From positions 1 to 35,070 of the forward strand of contig JAUXOC010000044.1 in assembly GCA_030682495.1 (NCBI GenBank): a DNA stretch of 35,070 nt, read 5' to 3'. The translations under genes and the position numbers were made by a program. The notes under the pieces were generated by a model. The model did no database searches and was not told where the DNA came from. It worked only from the letters and a program-made list of their open reading frames with translations. Positions within the stretch are counted from its first letter, which is position 1, and the number at the start of each line of letters is the position of its first letter. Of the stretch, positions 23,215 through 32,545 are shown in pieces. This stretch comes from Alphaproteobacteria bacterium (lineage in GTDB: Bacteria > Pseudomonadota > Alphaproteobacteria > Micavibrionales > UBA2020).

Positions 23215-24285
23215 CTACAAATCCCCATCCACCGGCAAGTCAATTTCCAGTGCCATTTGTCTGTCGCGGGCATTGGGAGGCGGGGTGAGGCCGAGGTGTT
23301 TATAGCCGGCGTCCGAGATCATGCGGCCGCGCGGGGTGCGGATGATAAAGCCGGACTGGATGAGATACGGCTCGACGACTTCTTCGAGCACGTCGCGCTG
23401 TTCGGACAGGGCGGCGGCGATGGTCTCGACGCCAGCAGGCCCGCCCGCGTAGTTTTCGGCGATGCAGGCCATATAGCGGCGGTCCATGCTGTCGAGGCCT
23501 TTGGCATCGACTTCAAGGCGCAAGAGCGCGGCATCGGCGATTTTGGCATCGACGATTTTCACATCGGCGACCAGCGCAAAATCGCGCACGCGGCGCGTCA
23601 GACGTCCGGCGATACGCGGCGTGCCGCGGCTACGGCGGGCGATTTCAAAAGCCCCCTCGTCCGTGATCTCCATGCCGTGAATTTTCGCGCCGCGCGAGAC
23701 GATACCCGCGAGTTCTTCGGGCGTGTAAAATTCCAGCCGGATAGGAATGCCAAAACGCTCGCGCAGGGGCCGCGTAATCAAGCCGCTCCGTGTCGTCGCT
23801 GCCACCAGCGTAAAGGGCGGCAGGTCGATGCGCACGCTGCGCGCCGAAGGGCCTTCGCCGATAATCAAATCCAGCTGACGGTCTTCCATCGCAGGGTACA
23901 AAATCTCTTCGACCGCCGCATTAAGGCGGTGGATTTCGTCGATAAACAAAACATCGTTCGGCTGCAAGTTCGTCAAAATCGCCGCCAGATCACCCGCGCG
24001 CGAAATCACAGGGCCGGAAGTGGCGCGGAAACCGACGCCCAGCTCGCGCGACAAAATCTGCGCCAGCGTTGTCTTGCCAAGACCCGGCGGGCCAAAAAGA
24101 AGCACATGATCGAGCGCCTCCCCGCGTTTTTTGGCGGCGTCGATAAAAATGCGCAAATTCTCGCGCGCCCTTTTCTGGCCGATAAATTCTTCCAAAGACA
24201 AGGGGCGGATGGAGGTTTCGCCCGCATCGGCTGTGGTCTGGTATTCGCTCGATACGGCGCGCTGCGCAGTTACATCAACGGTCAT
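23215..24285 (-). CDS. ruvB: Holliday junction branch migration helicase RuvB
   Basis: RuvB has 356 residues with the AAA+ Walker A GPPGLGKT, Walker B DEIHRL, sensor 1 AATTRSG, and the C-terminal winged-helix start [10 protein letters not shown] plus [15 protein letters not shown]. It is the ATP-driven motor of branch migration. Its start overlaps the ruvA stop by 4 nt (ATGA), so it is translated with ruvA. The stop is followed by the repeat/GIY-YIG island. Confidence 0.98.
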   Translation of the reverse strand: MTVDVTAQRAVSSEYQTTADAGETSIRPLSLEEFIGQKRARENLRIFIDAAKKRGEALDHVLLFGPPGLGKTTLAQILSRELGVGFRATSGPVISRAGDLAAILTNLQPNDVLFIDEIHRLNAAVEEILYPAMEDRQLDLIIGEGPSARSVRIDLPPFTLVAATTRSGLITRPLRERFGIPIRLEFYTPEELAGIVSRGAKIHGMEITDEGAFEIARRSRGTPRIAGRLTRRVRDFALVADVKIVDAKIADAALLRLEVDAKGLDSMDRRYMACIAENYAGGPAGVETIAAALSEQRDVLEEVVEPYLIQSGFIIRTPRGRMISDAGYKHLGLTPPPNARDRQMALEIDLPVDGDL

Positions 24286-24932
24286 GCGCTCAGCTCCTTC
24301 AGGCTTTCACGGATCAAATCGCCGAGCGCGATCGCATCGCCCCTGTCGCGGATCACATTGGCAACCGCACCGAAAGCTTCGGCACGGCCATAGCCCAAAT
24401 TAATCAACGCCGAAACAGCGTCATTACTGACGGTCTGCGGCACGTCAATCACAGCGGCGGAAGCCTTCGCACCGCTGGCCGTTTGCGCCTTGCCCGCTTT
24501 TTGCTGCGCGGCGGCGCCAAGCGCCATTTTGCCGGCTTTTTCTTTCAGCTCGGTCACAATCCGCAGCGCGAGTTTATCGCCCACGCCATCCGCGCGGCGC
24601 AGCGCGGCTTTGTCTTGCGAGGCAATGACCAGCGGCAGCTGTTCGACCTGCACCGTGCCCAGAATAACCTGCGCCACCTTCGCCCCCACGCCCTGCACGG
24701 TGCAAAGAATTTGAAACCAGTCTTTTTCCGCCGCATCGGCAAAGCCGTAGAGCGTGATTTGATCTTCGCGCACAATCGTTTCGATCAGCAGCGCAACCGG
24801 CGTGCCGCGCGCAGAGCCGATACGCGAGAGCGTGCGCGACGAGGCATAAACCAGATAGCCCACGCCGTTCACGTCGACAATGACGTAATTCAACCCGACG
24901 CTATCGATGATACCGGTCAGTTTTGCAATCAT
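24282..24932 (-). CDS. ruvA: Holliday junction DNA helicase subunit RuvA
   Basis: The 216-residue protein shows the OB-fold start [20 protein letters not shown], the helix-hairpin-helix motifs [13 protein letters not shown] and [16 protein letters not shown], and a C-terminal domain ([15 protein letters not shown]) that contacts RuvB, joined by an Ala/Lys linker. A tetramer clamps the four-way junction. The 4-nt overlaps with ruvC upstream and ruvB downstream show a tight operon. Confidence 0.97.
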   Translation of the reverse strand: MIAKLTGIIDSVGLNYVIVDVNGVGYLVYASSRTLSRIGSARGTPVALLIETIVREDQITLYGFADAAEKDWFQILCTVQGVGAKVAQVILGTVQVEQLPLVIASQDKAALRRADGVGDKLALRIVTELKEKAGKMALGAAAQQKAGKAQTASGAKASAAVIDVPQTVSNDAVSALINLGYGRAEAFGAVANVIRDRGDAIALGDLIRESLKELSA

Positions 24933-25435
24933 CGCACGCCCCCCGACATAATGCCGCCCAGACGTTCGCGCGTCGCGCCGTGGTGGGCGTGGCAGATGGC
25001 AACGGCCAGCGCATCGGCCGCGTCATGCGAGGCCTCGACCCCCGGCAAAAGAACGCGGATCATCGCCTGCACCTGTTCTTTTTCCGCATGCCCTGCGCCG
25101 ACAACGGATTTTTTTACCAGATTGGCCGGATATTCCGCCACGCGCAGCCCTGCCTTGGCCGGTGCCATCATGGCGACGCCGCGGGCAAGACCAAGCTTGA
25201 GCGCGGATGCGGGGTTTTTATTCACAAATGTTTCCTCGATCGCGGCATGGGTCGGCTGCCACAGGGTAAGCATTTTCATGAGTTCTTCGAAAATATGCGT
25301 CAGACGGTCGGCGGTATCGGCCTTGGCGTCGGTTTTGATGACCCCGTGCGAGATATGCGTAAGCCGGTTGCCCGCCACATCGACCACGCCCCAGCCGGTG
25401 CGCTGTAGTCCCGGATCGATGCCGAAAATTCTCAC
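24929..25435 (-). CDS. ruvC: Holliday junction resolvase RuvC
   Basis: RuvC has 168 residues and all four catalytic acids at the E. coli positions: D7 (GIDPGL), E68 (AIEET), D138 and D141 (SHDAADALAVAICH). It cuts junctions symmetrically. It starts at GTG (25433-25435) with AAGGAG 7 nt upstream; an overlapping ATG is out of frame. It follows yebC by 31 nt, the common alphaproteobacterial order. Confidence 0.97.
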   Translation of the reverse strand: MRIFGIDPGLQRTGWGVVDVAGNRLTHISHGVIKTDAKADTADRLTHIFEELMKMLTLWQPTHAAIEETFVNKNPASALKLGLARGVAMMAPAKAGLRVAEYPANLVKKSVVGAGHAEKEQVQAMIRVLLPGVEASHDAADALAVAICHAHHGATRERLGGIMSGGVR

Positions 25436-25466
25436 ATCCGTCTCCTTTTTGCCGCGCGACCTTTTG

Positions 25467-26219
25467 TCAGGCCATCAACTTCGCCATTATATCTTCTGCG
25501 ACGTCAAAATTGGCAAAAACATTCTGCACATCGTCGCTGTCTTCCAGCGTTTCGATCATCGCGAAGAGGTCTTCGGCCTGTTCCTGCGTCACGGCGATGG
25601 TATTTGCCGGTTTCCAGATGATGTCGCTGGACTGCGGCGCGCCGAATTTTTTTTCGAGCACTTCCTTCACCGCGATGAAATCTTCGGGTCTGGTGGCGAT
25701 TTCATGCGTCTCCTGATCGCTCTCGACATTCTCCGCCCCCGCTTCAACGGCGGCTTCGAACATCGCATCGGCAGCGGCAATCGCCGCCGGATAGACGATC
25801 TGTCCGATTTTGGCGAACATAAAGCTGACCGAATTGCTTTCACCCAGCGCGCCGCCGTTTTTGGCAAAGGCCGCGCGGACTTCGGCTGCGGTGCGGTTGC
25901 GGTTGTCGGTCAAAGCTTCCACGATCACAGCAACCCCGCCGGGGCCATAGCCTTCATAGCGCACTTCGTCATAGTTATTTGCATCGGCGTTATTCGGGTT
26001 TGCGGAATCGAGGGCGCGTTTAATGCGGTCGTTCGGCATATTGGCCGCGCGGGCGGCGGTAATCGCGGCGCGCAATCTGGGATTGTTTTCCGGAACCGGT
26101 TGGCCTGATTTGGCGGCCACCATGATTTCACGCCCTAGCTTGTTGAAAAGCTTGGCGCGTTTTTTGTCCTGCGCACCTTTGCGGTGCATAATATTTTTAA
26201 ACTGTGAATGGCCGGCCAT
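25467..26219 (-). CDS. yebC: YebC/PmpR-family protein
   Basis: The 250-residue protein has the family start [20 protein letters not shown], then [20 protein letters not shown] and a C-terminal acidic domain. YebC/PmpR proteins were named as transcription regulators; one branch has been shown to aid translation of proline-rich stretches. Which applies here is unknown. GAGG lies 4 nt before the ATG. It heads the ruvCAB operon. The 177-nt gap upstream shows only weak promoter-like sequence. Confidence 0.96.
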   Translation of the reverse strand: MAGHSQFKNIMHRKGAQDKKRAKLFNKLGREIMVAAKSGQPVPENNPRLRAAITAARAANMPNDRIKRALDSANPNNADANNYDEVRYEGYGPGGVAVIVEALTDNRNRTAAEVRAAFAKNGGALGESNSVSFMFAKIGQIVYPAAIAAADAMFEAAVEAGAENVESDQETHEIATRPEDFIAVKEVLEKKFGAPQSSDIIWKPANTIAVTQEQAEDLFAMIETLEDSDDVQNVFANFDVAEDIMAKLMA

Positions 26220-26326
26220 TTGCCTCGTCCCTGGATTTAAAGCTCTTTTAATCGCTTCCCGCTAAGATAGGGATAGTCTCCTTTTGTTCTAGCATGCCGC
26301 GCAGAGGCAGAAAAGCGCGATTTTGC

Positions 26327-26354
26327 TTGAAAATTAAAGGTTTCAGGGTTAAAT
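26327..26354 (+). promoter_or_regulatory. Possible promoter of the response regulator gene
   Basis: TTGAAA (26327-26332), a 16-nt spacer and TTAAAT (26349-26354) stand about 40 nt before the start codon. The match is moderate. Confidence 0.35.
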
Positions 26355-26396
26355 CAGTGTTGTGCCATACCGCACATTTTTATTCATAAAGTAACC

Positions 26397-26993
26397 ATGG
26401 CTTATCAATTTAAAAACATGACCGTGCTGCTGGTGGAAAGCACCCGCGCCATGGCCGATTTGACCAAATCCATTCTTATCACCTTTGGCGTGACAGATAT
26501 TCACACGGCCTTCACTACGCAGGAAGGCTATGAGAAGTTTTGCACGGTCGAGCCCGATCTTGTCATCATCGACTGGCTGCAAGAGCCCGATAACGGGCTG
26601 GAGCTGACGCGCCGCATCCGCAGCGACCCGCAAAGCCCCAACCCTTTCACACCGATCATTCTGATGACCGGCTACAGCCAGAAAAAACGTGTGCTGATGG
26701 CGCGCGATTCAGGCATTACGGAATTTTTGGTCAAGCCCTTCACCGCGCGCGCGCTGTACCAGCGTATCGAACAGATCATCGAGATGCCGCGCTATTTTGT
26801 CGTGAGCGATAAATATTTTGGCCCCGACCGCCGCCGCAAGCGTGACTCCGGCTATGCTGGCCCCGACCGCCGCGGAGATACGCAACCCGAACCGTACAGC
26901 TCGCCCGAACGCATCAAGGCCACGCTCTCCGCCGCTGAAAAAGCAAAAGAAATCCTGCGTAAACATACGCAGGATACGGGCACGTCTTCTTAA
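26397..26993 (+). CDS. Single-domain response regulator with atypical acidic pocket
   Basis: The 198-residue protein has a CheY-like receiver domain (about 8-130) with the phosphorylation aspartate in LVIIDWLQE, the Thr in LMTGYS and the Lys in FLVKPF. The acidic pair that normally binds magnesium reads VES rather than VDD, so one acid is missing. The C-terminal 65 residues hold a repeated (F/A)GPDRR motif (YFGPDRRRKR, YAGPDRRGD) and a charged helix; there is no DNA-binding domain. Such proteins occur in Rhodospirillales next to the small protein encoded here 33 nt downstream, so the pair probably acts together. The ribosome binding site is weak. Confidence 0.82.
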   Translation: MAYQFKNMTVLLVESTRAMADLTKSILITFGVTDIHTAFTTQEGYEKFCTVEPDLVIIDWLQEPDNGLELTRRIRSDPQSPNPFTPIILMTGYSQKKRVLMARDSGITEFLVKPFTARALYQRIEQIIEMPRYFVVSDKYFGPDRRRKRDSGYAGPDRRGDTQPEPYSSPERIKATLSAAEKAKEILRKHTQDTGTSS

Positions 26994-27026
26994 ACAATAA
27001 CCTTCAATAAAAAGAAAAAATTACGC

Positions 27027-27542
27027 ATGTCACAGGATATTTTTCCCCAGCAGCAAAAAATCCGCAACGCCGAGCTGATCAGCCCGCCCAACCGGCTGAA
27101 AGAAAAAGTCGGTAGCGGCGGCATTGACGAAGCCGTGCTGATGAAAGCGCAGGAACTGCTGGAGCGCAATACCATCAACTTCGAGCCGATTGCAAACATG
27201 CTCATCGACCTGCTGGTCGAAGCCATCGCCGATGCGAAATCCGGCGACCTGAAGGGCGAAGAAGCGATTGAAGCCATGATCTACCCCGCCATGCAGATGA
27301 AGGCACAGGGCAGCATGTTTCACTATCCGCTTGTCAGCGATATCAGCCATATATTGGTGAATTTTCTTGAGACGGTTGAGAATACAGACCGCGATGTTCT
27401 CGATATCGTGATCGCGCATAAAATGTCGATCAAGGCCGTGCTGGCCAGCCACCTGAAAGGTGACGGCGGCAAGACCGGCAAAGAACTGCGTGAGGCTTTG
27501 ATGGAAGCCTGTGGCCGGTATTACCGCAGCAAAAAGATTTAG
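27027..27542 (+). CDS. Conserved helical protein paired with the response regulator, function unknown
   Basis: The 171-residue soluble, mostly helical protein has no signal peptide. Marked segments are INFEPIANMLIDLLVEAI (50-67), AIEAMIYPAMQMKAQGSMFH, PLVSDISHILVNFLETVE and IVIAHKMSIKAVLASHLKGD, the last with a His followed by Lys in a helix. I recall the same adjacency with single-domain receivers in other alphaproteobacteria, without a named function. A phosphotransfer or receiver-binding role is possible; no HPt signature (HxxKG) is present. The gene is followed by repeat copy D. Confidence 0.7.
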   Translation: MSQDIFPQQQKIRNAELISPPNRLKEKVGSGGIDEAVLMKAQELLERNTINFEPIANMLIDLLVEAIADAKSGDLKGEEAIEAMIYPAMQMKAQGSMFHYPLVSDISHILVNFLETVENTDRDVLDIVIAHKMSIKAVLASHLKGDGGKTGKELREALMEACGRYYRSKKI

Positions 27543-27577
27543 AGGATTATCTCCTTAAAGTCGCGTATTTCCCTTTG

Positions 27578-27677
27578 CGTCATACCGGCGCAGGCCGGTA
27601 TCCAGCCCAAGGCCGAAAGGCTTTGATTTTTAAAGGGCGCTATCGCGCACTGGATACCGGCCTGCGCCGGTATGACA
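27578..27677. repeat. Intergenic repeat copy D (nearly perfect inverted 28-nt units)
   Basis: Units at 27578-27605 and 27650-27677 are inverted copies, 27 of 28 bases. They belong to the same family as copies A-C (CGTCA...TCCAG, core AGGCCGG). The 44-nt spacer holds AAGGCC-GAAA-GGCTT and GGCGC-TAT-CGCGC hairpins, unlike the spacer of A and B. It lies 35 nt after the preceding stop and could also end transcription there. Confidence 0.85.
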
Positions 27678-27771
27678 GGGCCCCGTGCTAGGAGGATAAC
27701 CATTTAAATTTAAATAGATAGACTATAAAAATCAGATATAACTTGAGCTGTATATTTTTAATGTATCGCTT
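27678..27771. other. AT-rich gap with a 14-bp palindrome
   Basis: After repeat D the sequence becomes strongly AT-rich up to the stop of the minus-strand gene at 27772. It contains ATTTAAATTTAAAT (27702-27715), a perfect palindrome, just after AGGAGG with no reading frame behind it. No gene or convincing terminator is seen. Confidence 0.5.
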
Positions 27772-29181
27772 TTATCTTTGCAAATAAGCCGATGAAATCA
27801 AAAGGGCGCGCTGCGCCAGAGCTTCGCGCATGGTTTCCGTCGCGGTTTCATAGGTCACCACGGCCATCTCGGGCCCTTGCGAGAGAAAGACCAGACCGGC
27901 CGCTGCCTGCGCTTCCGCACCGATGCAGGCGACCTCCGCTGTTTGTAAAACCAGCCCCTCTGCTGCCGCTTGGGCGGGGGCGAGTTTGCGGGCGAAATCC
28001 CCCTCGCAGCGGCTTTGCAGAATATCCAGATAGGCTGCCGCAGCCGTTTGCGGCTTTTGCGCCGGCGTGACCGGCCAGGATTGCAGCGCCACCAGCACAT
28101 CGGCGGTTTGCCAGCGCCAGATATCAATACCGCCCGCCGTTTCGGGCGCAAGATCGTTCAGGTTCATCCAGCCCAGCACTTTTTCGGGCATCGACAGCGC
28201 GGCGGGTACAGCCGCCACAACAGCTGCGGCAGTGCCTGCTGCGGGTTGCACCGCCTGCACGATTTCGACTTGCGGGAGGGTTTCTTCGGTCGTTTGCGGC
28301 GCGCTCTGTACCGGCGGTTCAGGCGACAGCACCGATGTCACAGCGGATAGCGTCGCCTGTTCGGCGCGCAGCTGTTCTTTTTCGACTTGCAGGGCGCGCT
28401 GCTGGCGCTCCAGCTCTGCCAGCTGGGCAAGCTCGGCCTCGGCAGCGGCCATGTCGCCATCCTTGAGGCGCGCCGCGACAATCTGGTTTTCCTGCCGCAG
28501 CCGCTGGTTTTCTTCGCGCAGGCGGCGCACTTCATCGCCCAGACTGCTGGACAGCGCCTGTTCGCCCAGTTTCAAATCATCATTCTTGGCAATTTCTTGC
28601 GCTACCGCCTGTTGCTGCACGGCCTTGGCTGCTGCCTGTTCGGGCGTGGCGACTTTGGCCTGCGCATAGCCCTGCCCTTTGCCCATCGCCACGGCGCAGG
28701 TTTGCAGTTCGTCCAATGCCGTAGCGGAGCCTTTGAGCGAGAAGCTGAGGCGCGTGTTGTTAAAATCGGCCTCCAGCGTTTCGCGGCTGCGCATCATCAT
28801 AAAGAAATCGGGGTCATTGCCCATCTGCGAGATCAGCACTTCGGTCGTGGCGGCAATCGCAATCATGGTGCGGTGAACCGGGCCTACATAAAACGTCACA
28901 TAATATTGCGATCCGGCGCTGAGCGTTTTTTTGCCGAAATCAATCGCCAGCGAATGCGCGCCCTTGCTATCGCTGGCCACAACCAGCGACTGCCCGTTTG
29001 CGTAGCGGGTTTTCATGGAGCAAAAAGAAAGCCCGCTTGAGGATTTGATATTGATCGGGCCGACCACCCATTCGCCCGGCTCTCCGCGCAGCGCTTGCGC
29101 GGCAACCGGCGATGGCGCGGCAAAAATCGTCACAGCCAGAAAAGCGGCGGCGATCAGCGCAGGCAGGCGGCGGACTGACAT
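27772..29181 (-). CDS. Exported coiled-coil protein, smaller paralogue, function unknown
   Basis: The 469-residue protein has a signal peptide (1-28, ending SPVAA) and an N-terminal domain (about 30-165, WVVGPINIKSSSGLSFCSM ... LDELQTCAVAM) with two cysteines. A Gln/Ala/Glu-rich coiled coil follows (about 190-270), then an Ala/Pro/Thr linker and a C-terminal domain (about 335-465) with Cys in LQSRCEGDF and EVACIGAEA. Its N- and C-terminal domains resemble those of the next gene upstream (29203-32415), so the two are paralogues. The N-terminal domain faintly recalls invasion-associated locus B proteins, but I cannot assign it. It starts 21 nt after the upstream stop, so the two form one operon. 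Location is probably periplasmic. Confidence 0.8.
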   Translation of the reverse strand: MSVRRLPALIAAAFLAVTIFAAPSPVAAQALRGEPGEWVVGPINIKSSSGLSFCSMKTRYANGQSLVVASDSKGAHSLAIDFGKKTLSAGSQYYVTFYVGPVHRTMIAIAATTEVLISQMGNDPDFFMMMRSRETLEADFNNTRLSFSLKGSATALDELQTCAVAMGKGQGYAQAKVATPEQAAAKAVQQQAVAQEIAKNDDLKLGEQALSSSLGDEVRRLREENQRLRQENQIVAARLKDGDMAAAEAELAQLAELERQQRALQVEKEQLRAEQATLSAVTSVLSPEPPVQSAPQTTEETLPQVEIVQAVQPAAGTAAAVVAAVPAALSMPEKVLGWMNLNDLAPETAGGIDIWRWQTADVLVALQSWPVTPAQKPQTAAAAYLDILQSRCEGDFARKLAPAQAAAEGLVLQTAEVACIGAEAQAAAGLVFLSQGPEMAVVTYETATETMREALAQRALLISSAYLQR

Positions 29182-29202
29182 GATCTCTCCCCCGCTCTCG
29201 CT

Positions 29203-32200
29203 TTACTGGATAACGACCGTTTCAAATTCATCGGCGCCGGCGGCGGGTGCGCTGCCGATATTGAAGCGCGGTGTCGCCGTTGTTGGCGGTTCGGGTGACA
29301 TCACAGCGGGCGACATGACCGTGCGGCGCGCGGGCGCAACAGGCGCGGCAGGCACAGGCGCCGATGCCATCGACGGCAAAGGCGACAGACCGGCCGAAGA
29401 CGACAGCGCATAGAAAATATTATCGCCCAGCGATTTCACCTGCGCCGCATCGGACGGATTGCCCGAATGCAGCAGCGCGGCGAAATGCGCACCCGACTGT
29501 ACGAAGACCATAGACGTGTCATAGCTGTTGTCCGGCATTTTGCAAGACAGCGTACCCGCGGCAACCATGCCCGCTGGTGTCTGCTCGCTATTGCCCAGCT
29601 TCACCGACAGCTGGCCGGGGCAGTCTTCCTGATAGCGCGCAATATAGTCATGCGCCTGTGCATCGAAGGAGGCGCCGCGTGCGGGCATCTGTTCGTAAAG
29701 ACCGCTGAGACGACCTACCGACCATTGACGCGACAGCTCGCCGCCCGATTGCTGGACGGGCTGGAACACGGCGCCGCGCACACCTGATTGCTCCAGCAGC
29801 GTTTCCAGTGTGACCGCGCGTGCAGACATGCCCGGCTGTGCAGCCGGAACATTGCGCAGTGCGGGCGTTGCCACAGCCACCGGTTTTGGTGCCGCAGGGG
29901 CGGCAACAACGGGGGCAGCAGCCGGACGGTACGGCGCATTTTGCATGACAGGTTTGGCCGCAGGCGCCGCAGCGCCTTGCGGGCGGTGGTGCTGCATGAT
30001 GTTATCAAGGAAAGCCTCGGCGCGGTTGCTGCCAGACGACACCTGCGACGTGATCTGGCGCGGCGTTGCGGATCCGGATGCACGTGCCGGAGACATCGAC
30101 ACCGCGGGCGCGGGGAAAACATCGACGCTCTCGTTACTGCCGGCAGCGGTTTCAATCGCGGCAAGGCGCGCCGTATTCAAAACCGGCGCAGGCGGTACAG
30201 CACGGACGGTATCGACCGCATAGGTATTAACGGGCTGCAATTTACGTGTAGGCGCTTGTGCCACAGCGGCATCGGCGCGCGCGGCGAGTTTTTGTTCAAG
30301 CGCCGCTTTTTCTTCGCGCAGGCGGCTGATCTCTTGCTCTGCCTGCAGACGCGCAGCTTCACGTTCTGCTTTCAACTCGGCCGTGCGGCGTGTTTCGGAT
30401 GCACGTTCCTGCTCCAGTTTCGCGATGCGTTCGGCCTCGGCTTTGCGCTCTTGCTCCAGCTTCGCAACGCGTTCGGCCTCGGCTCTGCGTTCCTGTTCCA
30501 GCTTCGCGAGGCGTTCGGCCTCGGCGCTGCGTTCCTGTTCCAGCTTCGCAATGCGTTCTGCTTCCGCTTTGCGTTCCGCTTCGACACTGCTCAGACGGCT
30601 TTCCAGACGGGCTTTCTCTTCGGCCAGTTTCGGGTCGGGTGTCGCGGGGACTTCGACGGCGACTTCGACAGGCACTTCGACCGTGACGGGCGGTTTTGCT
30701 TTTTCAGTCGCCAGTGCCAGTTCAAGCACCTGCGCCTGACGCGCTCTTTCTTCCAGCTCTGCTTGCAACAGGGCAATCTGGCGCACGGCATCATCGGCGC
30801 GCTGGCGTTCTTCCTGCTGCGCTTTCAGGCTTTCCTGCAGCGCCTTGTTGGATTCTTCGGCTTTTGCCAGTTCGGTGCGCAGTTGGCCGCGCGCTTTTTC
30901 GGCATCGCCCAGCTGTGCTTCAAGTGCCGTGATTTTCAGCGCGCCTTCACGCTTGGCGGTTTCCAAAGCAGGCTCGACAGCATTGTTGAACAGCAGCGCC
31001 TGATCGAGCTGCTTTTTGAGGATGTCACGTTCCGTTTCAATCGCGGCGACGCGTGCGCTGAAAGCAGATTCGGTATTTGACAGTGTCTCGGCCAGCTGGC
31101 GCGCTTCGGCTTCACGCGCGGCGTTCAGCTTTTCCATCTCGGCCTGTTTTTTGGCCAGTTCTTCGGCGCGCTGTTTGGCGGCGCGGGCATCGGCGATTTT
31201 TTGCGGCTCGGCCACAACCTCGGCGGAGACGCCGGTGACGGGTGCAGCTGCAACAGCGGGACCTTCCACTGTTTTGGCAGCAACTTGCGCAGAAGCCGCA
31301 GCGGCTTTTTCAAGCGCGGCAATCTGCTGTTGCAGGTCTTTGGCCTGTACCATCATGGCGTCCTGACGGCGGCCGGATTCTTCGACCTGCTGGCGGGCGG
31401 CTTCGGTTGTTTGCACGGCAAGGGCTGCGATTTCTTTTTGCTTGCGCGCCATATCGCGCTCCAGCTTGGCGGCCTGGATTTTTTCCATCTCGCGCGCATC
31501 CATGCCGACGCTTTCGGCGGTCACGGCATGACCGGTCACGGCCATGGACGCCAGCAGCTTACGTTCGGGCGGCATGTTGACGATTTCCGCCGCTGCCGTA
31601 GTGGCGGCACGGGCAGAGGGTTTCGGCAGCGGCAGGGTTACGGCTGCGGTTTCAGCGTCTGATTTTTTTTTGCCAGCCGCGGCGGTTTTGGCTGGGGCTG
31701 TTTTTTCATCGTTCCAGACGATGTCTTTTTCAGCATATTGCAAAGGCGATGCCGTGTTGTCTGTCGCGGCGGTTTCCGCATCGGCAGGTTTCGCTTTCAG
31801 CTTTTGCAAGATATTGCGGATAGGGGCGAGCAGTTTTCCCTGACCATCCGGCACTTGAGCCTTTGCCATTTCGTTTGCCGGCAGTTCGATCTGTTCGGGC
31901 GGGCCGGCCAGCACATTGGCGCAGGTCAGCAGCTTTTTGTAATGCGTCTGGAATTTGTCGATACCGAAACGCACATCGATCGCCGAGGTTGTGACGCGCA
32001 GGGTGTCGCTGCGGCTCAGGCTTTCATACAGCGCATCGTCTTCGCCGATTTGCAGGACGAGAGAGCGCGCCGTGCTCGCCTCCCCGCTAAAGGTGCGCGG
32101 GGCGAGGTTTTCGAGCGCGAGGCTGACTTCGTATTTTTTGCCGGTCTTGAAAAGATCGTCGTGGAATTCGATACCGAGGGATCCGAAACCATCCGGGCTG

Positions 32201-32415
32201 CGCGCGAAGGCCAACGTACTGGCTTGATCGAATTTGCCGACCATCGCGCAATAGGGTGCGCCGCTGGCATCAACCGTGCCGACCTTCCATTGTTCCTTCG
32301 GCTTGAGCACGCCCAGCATCTGTACGGCGGGCTGCATGGCTTCGGTCACAGTTGCCAAGGCCATCAGAGCCGCCAGAGAAACACTCGTCAGGACGTAAAA
32401 AGAAGGACGGCGCAT
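29203..32415 (-). CDS. Large exported coiled-coil protein with 14-residue repeats, function unknown
   Basis: This 1070-residue protein begins with a signal peptide (1-26, VTEA). The N-terminal domain (about 30-190) has WKVGTVDASGAPYCAM and, near its end, LLTCANVLAG, matching the smaller paralogue downstream. A very long charged helical region (about 390-760) follows, including four 14-residue repeats of the form AEAERxAKLEQER (about 615-670), then a Pro/Ala-rich linker. The C-terminal domain (about 905-1050) contains RQWSVGRLSGLYEQMP, YIARYQEDCPGQLSVKL and GTLSCKM. It could span the periplasm as a rod. The ATG at 32413-32415 has GAGGAT upstream; a longer reading lacks a signal peptide. No enzyme motif was found. 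Confidence 0.8.
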   Translation of the reverse strand: MRRPSFYVLTSVSLAALMALATVTEAMQPAVQMLGVLKPKEQWKVGTVDASGAPYCAMVGKFDQASTLAFARSPDGFGSLGIEFHDDLFKTGKKYEVSLALENLAPRTFSGEASTARSLVLQIGEDDALYESLSRSDTLRVTTSAIDVRFGIDKFQTHYKKLLTCANVLAGPPEQIELPANEMAKAQVPDGQGKLLAPIRNILQKLKAKPADAETAATDNTASPLQYAEKDIVWNDEKTAPAKTAAAGKKKSDAETAAVTLPLPKPSARAATTAAAEIVNMPPERKLLASMAVTGHAVTAESVGMDAREMEKIQAAKLERDMARKQKEIAALAVQTTEAARQQVEESGRRQDAMMVQAKDLQQQIAALEKAAAASAQVAAKTVEGPAVAAAPVTGVSAEVVAEPQKIADARAAKQRAEELAKKQAEMEKLNAAREAEARQLAETLSNTESAFSARVAAIETERDILKKQLDQALLFNNAVEPALETAKREGALKITALEAQLGDAEKARGQLRTELAKAEESNKALQESLKAQQEERQRADDAVRQIALLQAELEERARQAQVLELALATEKAKPPVTVEVPVEVAVEVPATPDPKLAEEKARLESRLSSVEAERKAEAERIAKLEQERSAEAERLAKLEQERRAEAERVAKLEQERKAEAERIAKLEQERASETRRTAELKAEREAARLQAEQEISRLREEKAALEQKLAARADAAVAQAPTRKLQPVNTYAVDTVRAVPPAPVLNTARLAAIETAAGSNESVDVFPAPAVSMSPARASGSATPRQITSQVSSGSNRAEAFLDNIMQHHRPQGAAAPAAKPVMQNAPYRPAAAPVVAAPAAPKPVAVATPALRNVPAAQPGMSARAVTLETLLEQSGVRGAVFQPVQQSGGELSRQWSVGRLSGLYEQMPARGASFDAQAHDYIARYQEDCPGQLSVKLGNSEQTPAGMVAAGTLSCKMPDNSYDTSMVFVQSGAHFAALLHSGNPSDAAQVKSLGDNIFYALSSSAGLSPLPSMASAPVPAAPVAPARRTVMSPAVMSPEPPTTATPRFNIGSAPAAGADEFETVVIQ
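30404..30571 (-). repeat. 42-bp tandem repeat, four copies, within the large coiled-coil gene
   Basis: Four in-phase copies of 42 bp (30404, 30446, 30488, 30530) each encode the 14-residue unit ending AKLEQER. Copies differ at a few bases only. The number of copies may vary among strains by slippage without breaking the frame. Confidence 0.9.
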
Positions 32416-32545
32416 GGGAAATCCTCGTCGGTAGCTTCGTTTGAAAATAAGGCTATTTATTAGGTGTTTCATCATAAGGATTCGGCGCGGTTTTACCAGC
32501 AGTTTTTCGGAAAAAGATCGCCCCGCCCCGCCCCGCGCGGGAGGG

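Noticed and set aside
27689-27716. AGGAGG followed by a short AT-rich frame
   Set aside because: There is no start codon in range and a stop comes at once; nothing to translate.
29788-31080. Long plus-strand open frame across the large coiled-coil gene
   Set aside because: Its Phe/Arg/Cys-rich translation is the antisense image of the Glu/Ala/Gln helix repeats.
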